This document shows positions 35,128 to 47,098 of a DNA stretch of 64,000 nt, piece after piece; the stretch's first letter is position 1, and each line of letters opens with the position of its first letter. The position numbers and the translations under genes were made by a program. Below the pieces are notes generated by a model. That model saw nothing but the letters and a program-made list of their open reading frames with translations, ran no database searches and had not been told where the DNA came from. Source of the DNA: Hymenopus coronatus (Eukaryota > Arthropoda > Insecta > Mantodea > Hymenopodidae); the NCBI GenBank assembly GCA_030762935.1, contig CM060883.1, forward strand, positions 34,309,501-34,373,500, given 5' to 3'.

Positions 35128-35980
35128 TATATTTTAATTTTTAGATCATTGTTTAAGAAGATGTACAAGATACCGACTTGTCTAATGCTTCAATTATATT
35201 CCACTTAAAGCTCAACCTCTAAGGCTGTTTTAAAAAAGTTTCATCAAATCTATTAATTATTGAATTTCGTATTTAAGACTTTCCGAGAAATGTCACTCTG
35301 GGCAAGTGTCGCAAATTTACCGAGATTAATCTTGCAGTGGTGAAGGAGAACATAATTTATCGAGAAAACAACTTTCTGAAATAACGCCTTGAATAAGGAC
35401 ATACTTTTATTCAACTTTATTACGAAATGAAATAATTGCTTTATAAATACATTATTTTACTGCACAAAGTTTATCTCTGCTAGAGTTTTGCCTTGCATGA
35501 TTTAAACTTTAGCAAGCAGTGCGGAATTATATATGAAGAAATAGCGTGAAATGTGGCCTAAACCACCTCCATAGCTCCGTTTCCTTGATGGGAATATAAA
35601 TTATACACAGAGCTATGCTAATATGTGACCCAGAGAAGCAACCGCTGGGGACTTACTGATGCTACGTTAGTCATTAGCTGGTAAATTAAGTTGCGCCAGT
35701 TTCTCATTTCACACATCCAGCCAACCTTCTGCATGTGGGCTTTATTATATCGCTTGGGTTAAGTTAACTAAGCCCGCTTTGTTACGTCATCCATCACTGT
35801 TCAACTTTCTAACCACAGCCTTGTATTAAAATAACATAATACAACGGTCAAGGCACGAATGCTTTATAGTTTTGAAATTTGGGGAAAGAAATATTCTTGA
35901 CAATCTCTGGAAAAAGTACACCGATCATTTAGCAAAGAAGTTCTTGACTTACGAAGTGCATTAGAAAAAGAAGCTGCTAA
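35125..35980. other. Non-repeat interval, nothing recognised
   Basis: About 850 bp with no long frame on either strand. Confidence 0.35.
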
Positions 35981-36790
35981 AAAAATTAGATGTTTCATTC
36001 GCATGACTTTCTCTGCAACAAATTATTGTTAAAAAGCTTATGCTTCTATTTACTTCATGCTAATCGAGAAAAAGTTAGCAGAAATAGTCTTATTACTTGC
36101 TTCCTTGCGAAATAAGGTAGTACCATAGGTTAAAATGATAGTCAAAAGCTGTTTGCTATGTGACTGAAGTTCCTTTGTATGGACAGGAGTATGGAGTGAC
36201 AAATTCCTGTAAAAAAATAAGTTTTTCAAAACTGAAACCAAAAGCAAGGAATGTCTAAAAAACGATCAACTCCAAGAAAAAATTATATAACATAAAGTGT
36301 GTGTTATAACGTTCTCTACATTTTTTATGTGGTAAGTTTTTGTCCATCTCTTACGGTTTAGCAGTTATGCTAAATTCCGTAAAACGGATCCGGAATAAAG
36401 TAGTCTTCAGAGGATATTCCCAGAAAATTCAAGATATACATATTATTTGTCAGGTAAATATCTTTAATATACGATATTTTAATCAAAATCGTTAGAGCAA
36501 TTTTTAAGAAAAACAAAATTTTCGAAAAATTGGGGGGATTTTCTTGAAAATCTTTGTGTTGCATCCTTGAAAGAAACCAAACTTTACAGATTTGGTATTC
36601 AATGGTCTTTTCGTTTTTGAGCTGTGCCTGTCCACAGTCACACACGGACCTTTTTTGTAAGAATGCTTCTTTTGGATTCAGGGGGACCCAAAACATGTAT
36701 TTCCGGTGAAATCTCGGTATCGAATGTTTGGGTGGAATGCAATACCTTCTCTATACACTATGCACATAGTACGTGTGGAGAAAGTAAAAA
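35981..36790 (-). mobile_element. Family A1 element, nearly full length
   Basis: Antisense copy from AAATTAGATGTTTCATTCGC to GTGTGGAGAAAGTAAAAA. Part of the TTTGGGGTGGGG region is deleted. Both flanks are A-rich, compatible with insertion into an A/T run. Confidence 0.9.
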
Positions 36791-36864
36791 GAGATATTAA
36801 TGTAAATTAAAAGAAGTGAATGACTGCTTCCCATTTGAGAAAAATGAAGAATTGGACAATTTAA

Positions 36865-38340
36865 ACCAATATTTATGAGTATCTCTTAATCAAAAGTGTA
36901 TCGGTGTATTAATGAGATCTATATTTTTTGTGTTCTATGACTTGATCAATCTCTTACGATTCACCAGTTACGCAAAAGTCATCCAGAATGAAAGGACTTC
37001 AGAGAGTATTGCCACATATACATTAATTTGTTTTAAAATATGTTAAACATGCGGTATTTTAATCAATATCTTTAAAGGAATTTTGGAGAAAATATACTTT
37101 TCCGAAATGTAAAGGGTAGTGTGTGGTGAAGGATTTTCTTGCAAATCTTCGTATCGCATTCTTGGGAGATGCTGAACTTAAATTTCAAGTTCGGTATTTA
37201 ACAGAGTTTTCGTTTTGAGTGCTGTTTTTAGATATATTCAGCGGTTCTCAAAATATGTATATTCTGTGAACTATCGAACTATCGGTATTGAATTTTCAAT
37301 GGAATGTAATAGCTAAATTACTATGTAATTGAGGACCGTTTTAACAAAACTCATCGAACGCCATTGTTTTCGAAAGACAGGTTTTGACGGATTCTGGTCA
37401 ATTGTAATGAGAGGAAGAGAACGCACTTTGCATAACATCATAAAACTCAACATTTCCCATCGAAAAGAGTGCCCCAATATAGAGCGTTTTCACAAAACTC
37501 AACATCTCCATTTCTTAAATTTTCATAAAACTCAACTTTGAGGAGGTAAACTTTTTGCGAATGATTTTAAATCGATTGCAGAAAGTATTGTAAAAAGTAA
37601 ATTGTCTTTTAAAATTACAGAGGTGAGAATATTTAAATACAAAAGAACTTGTAATAATCGTGTACAGTGTTACGTATAAAACACTTATTTTTCTGCACCA
37701 AGAGAAGCTGAGTGTTTAAGCCAAGGCAGACAACTTCTGTAATGTGCACCTGAGCTTCCAATGGTGAAAAATGTCAGCAAGAAGAAAGCTGATGACGTGA
37801 AGAAGTTAATGAGTAACTTCCATAATGAAACCGAAGAGGGTAGAGCATGTTGTGGCAAAGCTTCTGACAACAGGATGGATTGTGATGAGAAACCATTGCA
37901 AAGAAATTGAAGTTTTTCTGTATATCAATAATTAATTTTGAACAAATTAGGGTTAAATGTGTCTTAATTAGCCAATTCTCAATTCAGCTGTATTTAAGGA
38001 TAATTATGAAACACATGTTAATCATTTTAATGAGGTTTTTGCTAACTGTGAATGAAAAATAATTAAACATTTTAAGTTATGTGCATTTCAAAAAAATGGA
38101 TATGTTGAGTTTTGTATAATTCTTAAGTTTTGTCGTATTTTTTTCCAAATAAATAAAATGACAAAATTAGTTGCACTGTCTATCAATAAATTCATCTCAA
38201 AAAGAGAAGTACTAACATATTTTTCCGGAGTTACTATATCAAAAGCCTCAGAGTAAACTAGAAAAAACCTTTCCTGTAAATTTTTTAAAATGGCATTTGA
38301 GTTTTGTTAAAACGCTCCTCAATTGGTAGAGAAAGTATAA
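36865..38340 (-). mobile_element. Family A2 element split by a TIR element
   Basis: Diverged antisense copy (GCGGTATTTTAATCAATATC, CTTCGTATCGCATTCTTGGG) whose terminal palindrome is interrupted at 37331; GGTAGAGAAAGTATAAAA reappears at 38325. Its 3' third is missing. Confidence 0.8.
37332..38320. mobile_element. Non-autonomous DNA transposon with terminal inverted repeats
   Basis: Left end GAGGACCGTTTTAACAAAAC and right end, read as complement, GAGGAGCGTTTTAACAAAAC form inverted repeats of ~23 bp with one mismatch. AATT flanks both sides and is either target duplication or a palindromic extension. Subterminal repeats of the form TTCA(C/T)AAAACTCAAC occur several times inside the left end and in inverse form near the right end. 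A 49-codon lysine-rich frame from 37761 (KNVSKKKADDVKKLMSNF) may be a transposase remnant but is not recognisable. Superfamily unknown. Confidence 0.8.
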
Positions 38341-39428
38341 AACTCACCAGAAAATGTTATAGCAGTATTTTGGACACGTTAAGAATATTTCGCTGTATGA
38401 CCACATATTTCCACTCGACATCATTTGTTAAATCAGTGTGATCTTGGCAACTTTGTGAAGACTTTTAAACTCAACTGTATGTCATTTTGCACAGACTGAT
38501 GGGCCCAGGTTCTATTGTGGATTTGTTATAGAGGTTTCTTCCGAGGTTAGGTATAATATTTGTTCAAGTCGAAACGAAAAAGACGCTAGAGAAATTGCAT
38601 GAGCTGGAAAGACCAAGTTCTGAATGAAGCCCCTAATTTTGTGTTCCGCTTCAGCAGCTATTCCTTTTCGCTCCACAAAAGAAGACGAAGAGATGGCAAA
38701 CTAAAAGTTCCCTTACCCATATTCTAATGAACTTAAGCGTGACATCTGTTAGTTGTATAAGGCTTTTGCGCGGATGAAGGGTGACGTGGAATCTGCAAAC
38801 ACTTGCATTTCTCAACGAAGATGAATAGAAGCGAGAGATGGGGGAAGGAAATGGCTGCCAGAATGAAAATGCATGTCCATAATGACTGTCAAGAGTCCTC
38901 GCAGCAGTGGAAACTTCCGTCCACGGTCCAATAAACTCGGGTGCCTTTCATTACCACGGTCTTTTGTGAGGTTAAAAGATCGTTCCTCAAGGGAAGTTAC
39001 TGCTTTTTTTTATTATTATTTTTAAGTTAGTAAGCGTGCCAAGCTCTTTTAATTGATATTCATAGCGCCTTGCTCAGAAAGTTTCATCTTTCTTTTTATA
39101 TTTTTGCCATTATACGCCTGTCGATTTCCAAGAAACGGGTCTCATTAAGAACGTTAAGAGCGATTTTAAGATTCTGGTTATTACTTCTCGTCTAGAAGAC
39201 TCCCAGCTAAGATGGAATACTTTATAGTTGTGTTTCCAAATGTGACTGGCTTAAGGGTAGATGCCAATTAAAATGCGGTATATTACGATGAAAATTCATA
39301 TCTTCCTTCATTTTGTTCATAGCTCTAAGAAATTTGAATATGTTTTATAATAATACAACATGATATAGGCGTGCTGTAAATTACAAATGCCAATAAAATC
39401 GGACAAACATGTTCGACATAAATACCTA
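38341..39428. other. Non-repeat interval, nothing recognised
   Basis: About 1.1 kb of apparently single-copy sequence lacking long frames or family repeats. Confidence 0.35.
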
Positions 39429-40240
39429 TTTTTACTTTCTCTACATGTTCTTGGTATATAATGTAAAGAGAAAGATTGCATTCCACCGAAAAATTCGATA
39501 CCGAGATTTCACGGAAATTACATGTTTTAGGGTCCCTGTATCCAAAAAAAATTTTTTTTGAAAAAGGTCAGTGTGTATGTCCTTAAACACGATAATTCAA
39601 AAGCGAAAAGTCGGTACTTAAGTTTGGTATTTTCCAAGGATTTAACACGGAGATTTTTAAGAAAATCCCCCACCCTAACTACGCTTTACATGGAACTTTT
39701 TTCGAAAATGTTGATTTTATAAAAAATGGCTAACGAATTTTATTAAAATATCGATATTAAATACATTTACCTGACAAAATGTATATCTTAAATATTTTGG
39801 GTGTAGCCTTTGAAGAATATTTTATTTTGGATGAATTTTACGGAATTTTGCATAACTGGTAAACCGTAATAGATGGGCAAAAACTTACCACATAAAAATT
39901 GTAGAGCACCTGAAGACACACAATTTATGTTATATACATATTTTTTTCGCGGAGTTGATCGCTTTTGAGTTGTCCCTTGGTTTTAGTTTCAGCTTTGAGA
40001 AACGTATACTTTTCTCATACAGGAATTTGTCAACTCCTGTCCATACAAACAAAGGAACATCAGTCACATAGCAACCAGCTTTTGAATATCACTTTAACCT
40101 ATGGTACTCCCTTATTTCGCTTCTACTTACAAGGAACCAAGTAATAAGACTGTTTCTGCTAATATTTTATCCATTAGCATGAAGTAAATAGAAGCAGAAA
40201 TCTTTTAACAACTTTTTGCAGAGATGTACAGAATAGAACA
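39429..40240 (+). mobile_element. Family A1 element, nearly full length
   Basis: Sense copy from TTTTACTTTCTCTACATG to GAACACATCTTTTT. In the 3' terminus the AGAGAAAGTCATGTG segment is reduced to ACAG, as if the terminal loop were deleted. Confidence 0.92.
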
Positions 40241-40311
40241 CATCTTTTTCAATTTAATTTTACCTTCCCAATTTTGTCCTGCACACAACGTGTTTTTTTT
40301 GTTTTTTGTTT

Positions 40312-40365
40312 TTTGGTAGTGTTTAGCGCCCACTTTTACTGCTCTGGCACCGCAGGCGATAAACG
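40312..40365 (-). mobile_element. SINE4 fragment, tail end
   Basis: GTGTTTAGCGCCCACTTTTA and TGGCACCGCAGGCGAT match the distal part of the SINE4 copies at 45870 and 58024. The tRNA head is absent. Confidence 0.75.
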
Positions 40366-40426
40366 TTGTTTGTGAAAGAAACGTTAATCGTCATCAAATC
40401 TTATATTTTCATGCCTTACTACCGCT

Positions 40427-41850
40427 TTTTTCTTTCTCTGCTTAGTACATAATATACGTAGAGTAGGTATTACATTCCACCCAAAAGTTCAGTACCGTGA
40501 TTTCACTGGAAATAATAATAGAAGCCCCTGTATCCAAAATAAGCATTCTCGTTCTGTGAAAAACTTACCTAACTCAAAAACAAAATAAACAAAATGATAA
40601 TTAAGTTCAAGGATGGGACACGAAGATTTACAAGAAAATCCTCCAAACTCGCACTACTCTTTACATGGAAAATTTTTAGAAAATTTTGAATTTTTCAAAA
40701 GAGACTAATGATTTTGATTCAAATTCCCTATATACGAGGATTATCCAGAAAATTACAGACGGTTTGGCATAGCTAATAACGAAATCTATCACCACAAAGT
40801 TTTATATACAAAGATGCAGTACCTTACTCTATTTTTCAACGCAATCGTCATTGCTATCGAGCTATTTACTGTCACATGGTAATGGTTTCCAACGCAGATG
40901 TTGTACTCTTTCTTATTGCCACTTTGAGATCTTCGTAGCTGAGAAATCTTTTCCATCCAAAAATACATGTATGGTTTCCAAAGTGAAACACCGGTGATTC
41001 TTAAATCTTTTATCAACATTTGCTTTCAACTCCTCTATAACGATTGATGAACTTCCACTCTGGTCCTTTTCGCACCGTCAGGTTCATCCTTGATTACTTT
41101 TAAATTATGAGTCATTTCCACACTGAAGATTCGTTCATTGCATTATCACCATGCACTTGCGTTATTTGCCTATACATTTGATTGGCAGAACATATTGTGC
41201 ATTAAAATAAACGAACAAGTTCTTTGGCGGTAGAAAAGTATAACATCGGCCTGAGAAATGGTACTACGTAACAATAAGTTTCTTGAGAGAATGAAGATTA
41301 CGTTGAGAAATAAAGTACTGTAGCTTTGTAAATAAAGTCTCGTGTTGATAACCTTCGTATTATTTAGTTATGTCAAATCGTCATCACATTCTGGATGACC
41401 TTTGTAAAATATGTTTATTCAAAAACTAAGATGTACGCTTTGAACTTTATGAGAAAACCCCCTGAAGACTTCACATTGGATGATTTTTGGATAACTGCTA
41501 AACCGCTTATGGTTTAGACAAAAAATACTACACAATAATGAATTAAAACACATAATTTACGTCAAACACTTTTTTGTGAAGTTAACTATTTTCCGAATGT
41601 ACCTACTATGGGTTTTTAATTTTAAAATACTTAAAGAAAAAGGAATGACAAATGTCCGTTTGAGAAACATTTTACTTTTGAGCGTGCAAAGAGAACCGAG
41701 TTTCAACCACAAAGTGGCAGCTTATAAATATATAACTATCGCTTTAAATTAGTGCATTCCATTATTTCCCTTCTACTTATTAGGAATAAAGTAACAAGAG
41801 AATTTCTGCTCTATTTAACTTGATGTGAATGGAAAAGATCAGATTATTTA
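40427..41850 (+). mobile_element. Family A element split by a mariner derivative
   Basis: Sense copy beginning at TTTCTTTCTCTGCTTAG. It is interrupted at a TA (40733) within the TATCGTATATTAAAG region and resumes at 41407, then runs to GATGTGAATGG near 41830. The join is at the expected landmark, so the inserted piece can be excised cleanly on paper. Confidence 0.85.
40735..41404 (-). mobile_element. Mariner deletion derivative
   Basis: Ends CGAGGATTATCCAGAA and, on the complement of the other side, CAAAGGTCATCCAGAA resemble mariner terminal repeats and are flanked by the TA target (40733-40734, 41405-41406). On the minus strand a frame reads MYRQITQVHGDNAMNESSVW, like the mariner HTH_48 N-terminal domain, near 41130-41180. 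The catalytic core is missing; sequence passes quickly to a 3'-UTR-like end. At ~670 bp it is about half a normal mariner. Confidence 0.7.
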
Positions 41851-42297
41851 ATGTAGGTCTTCTTATTGGTCTACCATGTGGTAATACCTTTAATCTCTGT
41901 CGATGAAACCTCTCATATGAATTTCGTAGCTGTCGTACAGATTAAACATTCATTGTAAAAATTCTACACCCTTCCTCTAGAAGGTCGAATTATATTTTAA
42001 TTTGCTTATGATTGTATGTATACTAATCGCAGTGAAGCGATAACAAATCACTCCCTTACTTTCATATCAATTATAACAATGGTTATTAATTCGCTTTTGT
42101 GTTCCTGAATTATTTTTCAGGCAGGTGACGTAATACCGAATGGATGATGTGGTTTCCTTCCTTACCTTCATCACACCACCATTATTCCAGCAACAGCACC
42201 ATCAGCCACCACCAACAACGGCATCACATCACACACTCATAGGTGCCCATGGGCATACACGTATCTTTCTACTTTTTTTTTTTTTTTTTTTTTTTTT
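41851..42297. other. AT-rich interval with poly-T
   Basis: No gene recognised; ends in a T run at 42272-42297 beside a family A fragment. Confidence 0.35.
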
Positions 42298-42400
42298 ATT
42301 CAGAGGTCCTTATAATATAGATTTCAGGTGAAACCTCGGTGGAATAGAACATCTTCTCTGCCTACTCAGTTCATAATATATGTAGAGAAAATAAAAATGA
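42298..42400 (-). mobile_element. Family A fragment, palindromic end
   Basis: Antisense first ~100 bp: CAGAGGTCCTTATAATATAG, TTTCAGGTGAAACCTCGG and a decayed palindrome ending TGTAGAGAAAATAAAAATG. Confidence 0.85.
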
Positions 42401-43085
42401 GATTGGGATAAACACAAATTTTAACATACAGCATCTATAACAATTCACTTCAATCTCATGAATGGTGTGTAATAATTTGCAGTTATTAATTCACTAATAG
42501 CTTTGGTTTTTATAACATTATTAGGAAAATGCACAAATGTTTAATGTCAGAATAACATTTAAAATACGATGTTCAGTTGGAAAACTGCTCGTGTCAAAGT
42601 ATACCTTGTTTGGGTTTAGTTGTCTCGAGGACCATTAAAGCGGAAGGGGGGGGGGGACTTCCCTTACGCAGGTTGGAGGTGGTGGGTTTTTTTGCGCCTT
42701 AAACCAACACAGAGGACTAAGTGTCTGCTTATCTTTTCAATATATATCTTTCTCTGTCTTTTGGCACGAAGTAAGTAAATCTAAATGCGGTATAGAAATA
42801 CAGTACATAAACATAGAAACCGCAAAAAAGCTGTGTTTAAAATATTTAGTTTGAAATACTCGAGTCAGTGTATTTTTCATGCTGTTCCAATGCTGTTTTA
42901 TTCGAAATTGTAATTGATAGTGTAGTATCGATGAAAATTGTAGTTCAAGATGGTGCTAGTGATAAGAGCGGTTGTCATTTTTTGTATTTTTTCCATTTAT
43001 ATAGTACCCTTTAATATCCAAGGTCACATCGGGGGCTTTGCACTTGAAACAGCTCGTTGTCTATAGGTTTAAACCATTTCATTTT
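42401..43085. other. Non-repeat interval, nothing recognised
   Basis: About 680 bp including an 11-base G run near 42649. Confidence 0.35.
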
Positions 43086-43245
43086 CCTCAAACACACACA
43101 CACATACAATCACTCTCGCATACATACTTCCAGACTCTGGAAATAATTCTGGCTAAAGACAAATTCCCCGCCCCAGACGGGAATCAAACCCGAGACCTCC
43201 GGGTTTTGTTTTACTCCCGAGAATGCAAATAGAGCCAACTTTCAA
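43086..43245 (-). mobile_element. SINE6 copy with CA tail
   Basis: In minus orientation shows box B CCGGGTTTGATTCCCGTC, GGGGCGGGGAATTTGTC and CAGAGTCTGGAAGTATG, followed by a GT/CA tail at the left. It matches 26640-26820. Confidence 0.78.
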
Positions 43246-43254
43246 TTGCTTCAC

Positions 43255-43462
43255 TAAAAAATTGAAAGATTGGACTGTTACTTTTATCTAGTGCATTCCT
43301 GTAATTTACTTCTATTTATAAGGATCTAAGTAATAAGACAATTTCTGGCAATGTTTATTTCGATTGGCATGAAGTAGATAAAAGAATCTTCTGTAAGGAA
43401 TGTTAGTTTGTGGAACAGCTAGAGAAGGTCATGTGAAAGGAATACAACAGATTTGCAATAAA
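43255..43462 (+). mobile_element. Family A2 element, 3' quarter
   Basis: Sense fragment from TGACTATCG-like sequence through AAGGATCTAAGTAATAAGAC to GGTCATGTGAAAGGAATAC. Confidence 0.82.
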
Positions 43463-43888
43463 TGTGAACTCATACAGAGCATATAGCCCCCAAGCGCGTA
43501 TATAACACTTGACTGTGAAGGGTTGTTCACCTTTCAGTACGGAACATATAGTAGCCAGTGGTGAATTCCGCCATTTCTTTTCAATACCGAGAGCAGTTTA
43601 TCAAACTCGGCTCAACCTATTTTTCCAAGCTCGGCTCATGGCTTCGATTTACATTTTCCACCGCATTAATTGATTTATGGAGTGAGGTCTCGCAGTTTCC
43701 AGCTTTGTATGCTCTCTGGAATTTAGCACTAGTTAATTTCGAATCACTGAGCGCATGAAAGGATTTTCGCACCGAATGGGCCCTTCCCCAAGGACAGGTA
43801 TCCACCATATGGCTTTAAGTGTGAGAGCAAAGCTTAGCTGACTGTTTTTAACCCATTTTCACAAAAATATTTCACATATATTGGACAT
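43463..43888. other. Non-repeat interval, nothing recognised
   Basis: About 425 bp. A 66-codon frame at 43558-43758 and its opposite-strand partner show no domain. Confidence 0.35.
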
Positions 43889-44692
43889 TTTTACTTTCTC
43901 TACACGCGCTATGTACATAGTGTATAGAGAAGGCATTGTACTGCACCCAAAAGTTCAATATCGAGATTTCACCGGAAATACGTTTTGAAACCACTGAATA
44001 AACAACGCATTTTTGGAAAAATATCCGTGTGTGTCTGTTTGTGTGTCTGTGGACAGCATTGCTCAACAACAAAAAGACCATTAAATACCAAACTTGGTAA
44101 TTAAGCTCAGTATCTTCCAAGGATGCAACACGAAGATTTTCAAGAAAATCCCCCGACCCCCAAGTACCCTTTACATGGAAAAAAATCGAAAATTTTGATT
44201 TTCTCAAAATGGTTCTAACGATTTTGTTTAAATTCTGTTATATTTAAGATATTTACATGGCATAATAAAATGTACATCTTCAATTTTCTGGGAATACTCT
44301 CTGAAGACAGGTTTATTCTGAATGAATTTTGCATAACTGGTAAACCATAAGAGAGATGCAATAACCTTCTTAACCAAAAATGTAGATATCGTAAAATATA
44401 CAATTTATGTTATATTCATTTTGTCGTGGAGTTTACAGTTTGAGATATTTCTTATTATTAGTTACAGTTTTAAAATACTTATACTTTTCTTATACGAGAA
44501 TTTCTCAACTCCTGTCCATACAAACAAAGGAACCTCAGTCACATAGCAACAAGCTCTTGACTGTCACTTTAACCTATAATACTCCCTTATTTCCCTTCTA
44601 CTTGCAAGGAAGAAGGTAATAAAACCCTTTCTGCCAATTGTTTTTCTGGATTAGCATGAAGAAAATAGAATGGAACACATCAGGTTTTTGTT
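43889..44692 (+). mobile_element. Family A1 element, nearly full length
   Basis: Sense copy from TTTTTACTTTCTCTACACGC, with a perfect CTATGTACATAG core, to TGGAACACATCAGG. The segment between GAAGAAAATAG and GAATGGAAC is deleted. T runs flank both ends. Confidence 0.92.
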
Positions 44693-44983
44693 TTAAACTA
44701 CAAGCAGCTCACATGTTCTAGTACTTAATTTATTGTGAATTTATTGTTACTAATGCTATATGTTGAAAACAGGAAATTGTTTTAATCATAGGGATAGGCA
44801 TTTTCTGACCTGCTTCTTCAAGTTTAGTGTACGCGGGCTGTAGCCCACGAGACGACCAGCAGCAAGAAGGTAAAACATTAAATGACCTCTAGCGCACTCA
44901 GTCGAATGCCGCGTATAAAGTGTGTACTAATGAGCATCTAATTAAACATTGCAGTAAAGATACAGGGTAGAAATTAAATTATA
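44693..44983. other. Non-repeat interval, nothing recognised
   Basis: About 290 bp between a family A copy and the mariner relic. Confidence 0.3.
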
Positions 44984-45075
44984 CAAGGGCAGTTTTCTTT
45001 TCAACCTCCAATAGGCAATAAATAAAAGATAAGTTCACAGAAAACAATTATTTAATTACTAAAAGTTTTGTACAC

Positions 45076-45252
45076 TTATGGTTGCTTTTCAACATAATCA
45101 CCGAAAAGATAGAGACATTTATCGTAGCTGTGCAGAAGCTTTGCAATACCCGCTTCAAAAAATGTTGCCGCCAATGATTTCAAATGAGCATTGACGTTGT
45201 TTTGAAGATCTTCGTACTTTACGACGTATGTGAAGAGCCATTCAAAACAAAC
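45076..45252 (-). pseudogene. Mariner transposase C-terminal fragment
   Basis: The minus-strand frame ends LHSYDKCLYLFGDYVEKQP, matching the conserved mariner C-terminal RYDKCL...GDYVEK motif, preceded by LKSLAATFFEAGIAKL. Upstream of ~45252 the frame runs into the opposite strand of the core fragment and is meaningless. Confidence 0.85.
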
Positions 45253-45464
45253 GAAGAGGAATGCTGACTTCAGGAACTGTGTTGATCCATGACAACTCTC
45301 GTCCACACACTGCTGGCATAACCCATCGGCTCCTTGAACAACTTCAATTGGACATTTTTGATCATCCGCCGTACAGTCCTGATCTGGCACCCAGCAACTT
45401 TCACCTTTTCCCTGAAATGAAGACGCACCTAGGAGGGCAGCACTTTCAAACCAACGAAGAACTT
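45253..45464 (+). pseudogene. Mariner transposase catalytic-core fragment
   Basis: Reads MLTSGTVLIHDNSRPHTA, with the second catalytic aspartate in HDN (45291-45293), then HPPYSPDLAPSNFHLF. Thirty-four residues after the HDN aspartate, where mariners have the third aspartate (PSD), this has asparagine. The frame ends at NEELK, exactly where the C-terminal fragment should begin. Confidence 0.88.
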
Positions 45465-45712
45465 AAACTTTTCACATACGGGAACTTGTCAACGGTTGGT
45501 CACGCTAAGAAACGGATTCCAAACCCATAGCAACCGCATTTTAAAACAATTGACTGTCATTTAGCTTAGTGTATTCCTTTATTTCCCTTCTACGTATAAA
45601 GGAACTAAGTACGTAATAAGACCGTTTCTGCTAATGTTTTAGCACTAAATAGGTAGAAGAATAAGCTTATTAATAATAATTTATTACAGAGATGTAGAGA
45701 TAGCCTTGTGAT
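45465..45712 (+). mobile_element. Family A2 element, 3' third
   Basis: Sense fragment from CTTTTCACATACGGGAACTTG to ACAGAGATGTAGAGATAGCC; it truncates the mariner relic. Confidence 0.88.
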
Positions 45713-45869
45713 TTTTTGGTATTGCATGTTTAGTTATTCACTAAGTGTCCTGGGACGGCTGTGACAGCGCGGCACAATCATTTCCTCATGTCCGTACGCT
45801 CGAAACCTTCAGCGCTCTAGTGGGACTGGAAAGGTCAAGAAATGCCATAGATGTATGATGTATTTTAAT

Positions 45870-46109
45870 TTTTTATGGTGTTTAACGCCCACTTTTAGTA
45901 CTTGTGGCACCGCAGGCAATGACACTGGTGATACACGGGATGAAGATGGAGCACCGGTGGAATACGATGGCGGGGGATACAGGAGAACTCGGAGAAAACC
46001 TGCCCCTGCGCGGCTTTGTCCACATCAAATCTCAAATGCGGTCGCTTGGGATGGAACTCAGGCCGTCTAGGTGAGAGGTGAGTGGTTTAACCACGCGGCC
46101 ACGATGCCT
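45870..46109 (-). mobile_element. SINE4 (tRNA-derived) copy
   Basis: Minus-strand head has CGTGGCCGCGTGGTTAAACC (box A-like), then a degraded box B and a body with GGTGCTCCATCTTCATCCCG. The distal part ends near GTGTTTAACGCCCAC. A second copy is at 58024-58252. Confidence 0.8.
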
Positions 46110-47090
46110 ATTGTCTAGCCGCTGTAATTAGAAGACATTTTGGAGGGGATTCCACAACTTATATGAATTTGTGTCGGAAAGTTGCTTAGAAGGCAAGGCA
46201 CTCATTACCTAACAAGTTGGCGTCGCAGAAACGTGTCCAATTTGGATCAAAGTCCTTATTAATGATTTTTCAGGGGTTTCTCCTTGGATTGCAAATGCTG
46301 TGCAGGTTCATTACATTTCCCGAATGTTCTTATCCATCATTTTCAAGTGTTTCAAAGTTGAAGGCGACGGTTTTCGGGTGACCACTGGATGGTAGCTTGC
46401 GCACTGTAGATGTTTATTCCTAGCGTCGTCGCGGTACTGCTCGATTGGTGCTTTTGGGCTAGGGCCCATCTGGGCAACCTCCGGATTATCTGAAATATAA
46501 ACCCGTCCGTATAATCTGGAACTGCTGGGCACCCCAGCCATGTTTATGTTCCATCGTCATCGGGATCTAGCCCCTCTTTAGTTCTCTCCCTTCATCCCTA
46601 TCTGGGTTACGTTAGTCGCAAAGGGTTCCAAGGGCGTACGTGCAGTAGCTCTGTTCCAGTGACTGGAGACCGCGTCCGTATGTAACTCCAATCCTATTCC
46701 CAACCATATGGCTTGTGTGTCGGAGATGTTGCTCAGCAGCCATGGCTCAATATGTAAATTTTGCGCGTTACAACAAAGATATGGCTATATGTCGATAGTG
46801 TGTGCTTCCTAACAAAATACTCTGCTGTTTTTATTGTTGCGTTTATACCCCCGCCTTTAACCACTATGGTCCTATAGCTGGCATTTCCTTTGGAGCATAC
46901 TGTTTCTCTGCAATGGTGTTAACTTGTGTACTGATGTCGTCGGGTTTATATTTTATCTTTAATAATAATAATAATAATGTTCTAGAAATAATCACGGATA
47001 GAGGAAAATCCTTCCTCCCAGCCGGAATTGAAATGGACCATCCCGCAAAACAAACTGTTTTGTTTGGTCGATTTCGAAAGTCTATGAAGG
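46110..47090. other. Non-repeat interval, nothing recognised
   Basis: About 980 bp. Minus-strand 46541-46311 is a 76-codon frame from ATG without a recognisable domain. A short AAT run lies near 46965. Confidence 0.3.
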
Positions 47091-47098
47091 CTATAAGA

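Larger units (their letters stand above)
44984..45464. mobile_element. Rearranged mariner relic
   Basis: The left end TACAAGGGCAGTTTTCTTTT looks like a mariner terminal repeat. Next comes the transposase C-terminus on the minus strand, then the catalytic-core segment on the plus strand. The two pieces would be contiguous in a normal gene, so an internal inversion is likely. The right end is lost where a family A fragment begins. Confidence 0.82.

Noticed and set aside
46311..46541. Minus-strand 76-codon frame starting MAGVPSSSRLYGRV as a gene or retroelement piece.
   Set aside because: No reverse transcriptase, nuclease or other motif could be seen, and there is no supporting context.
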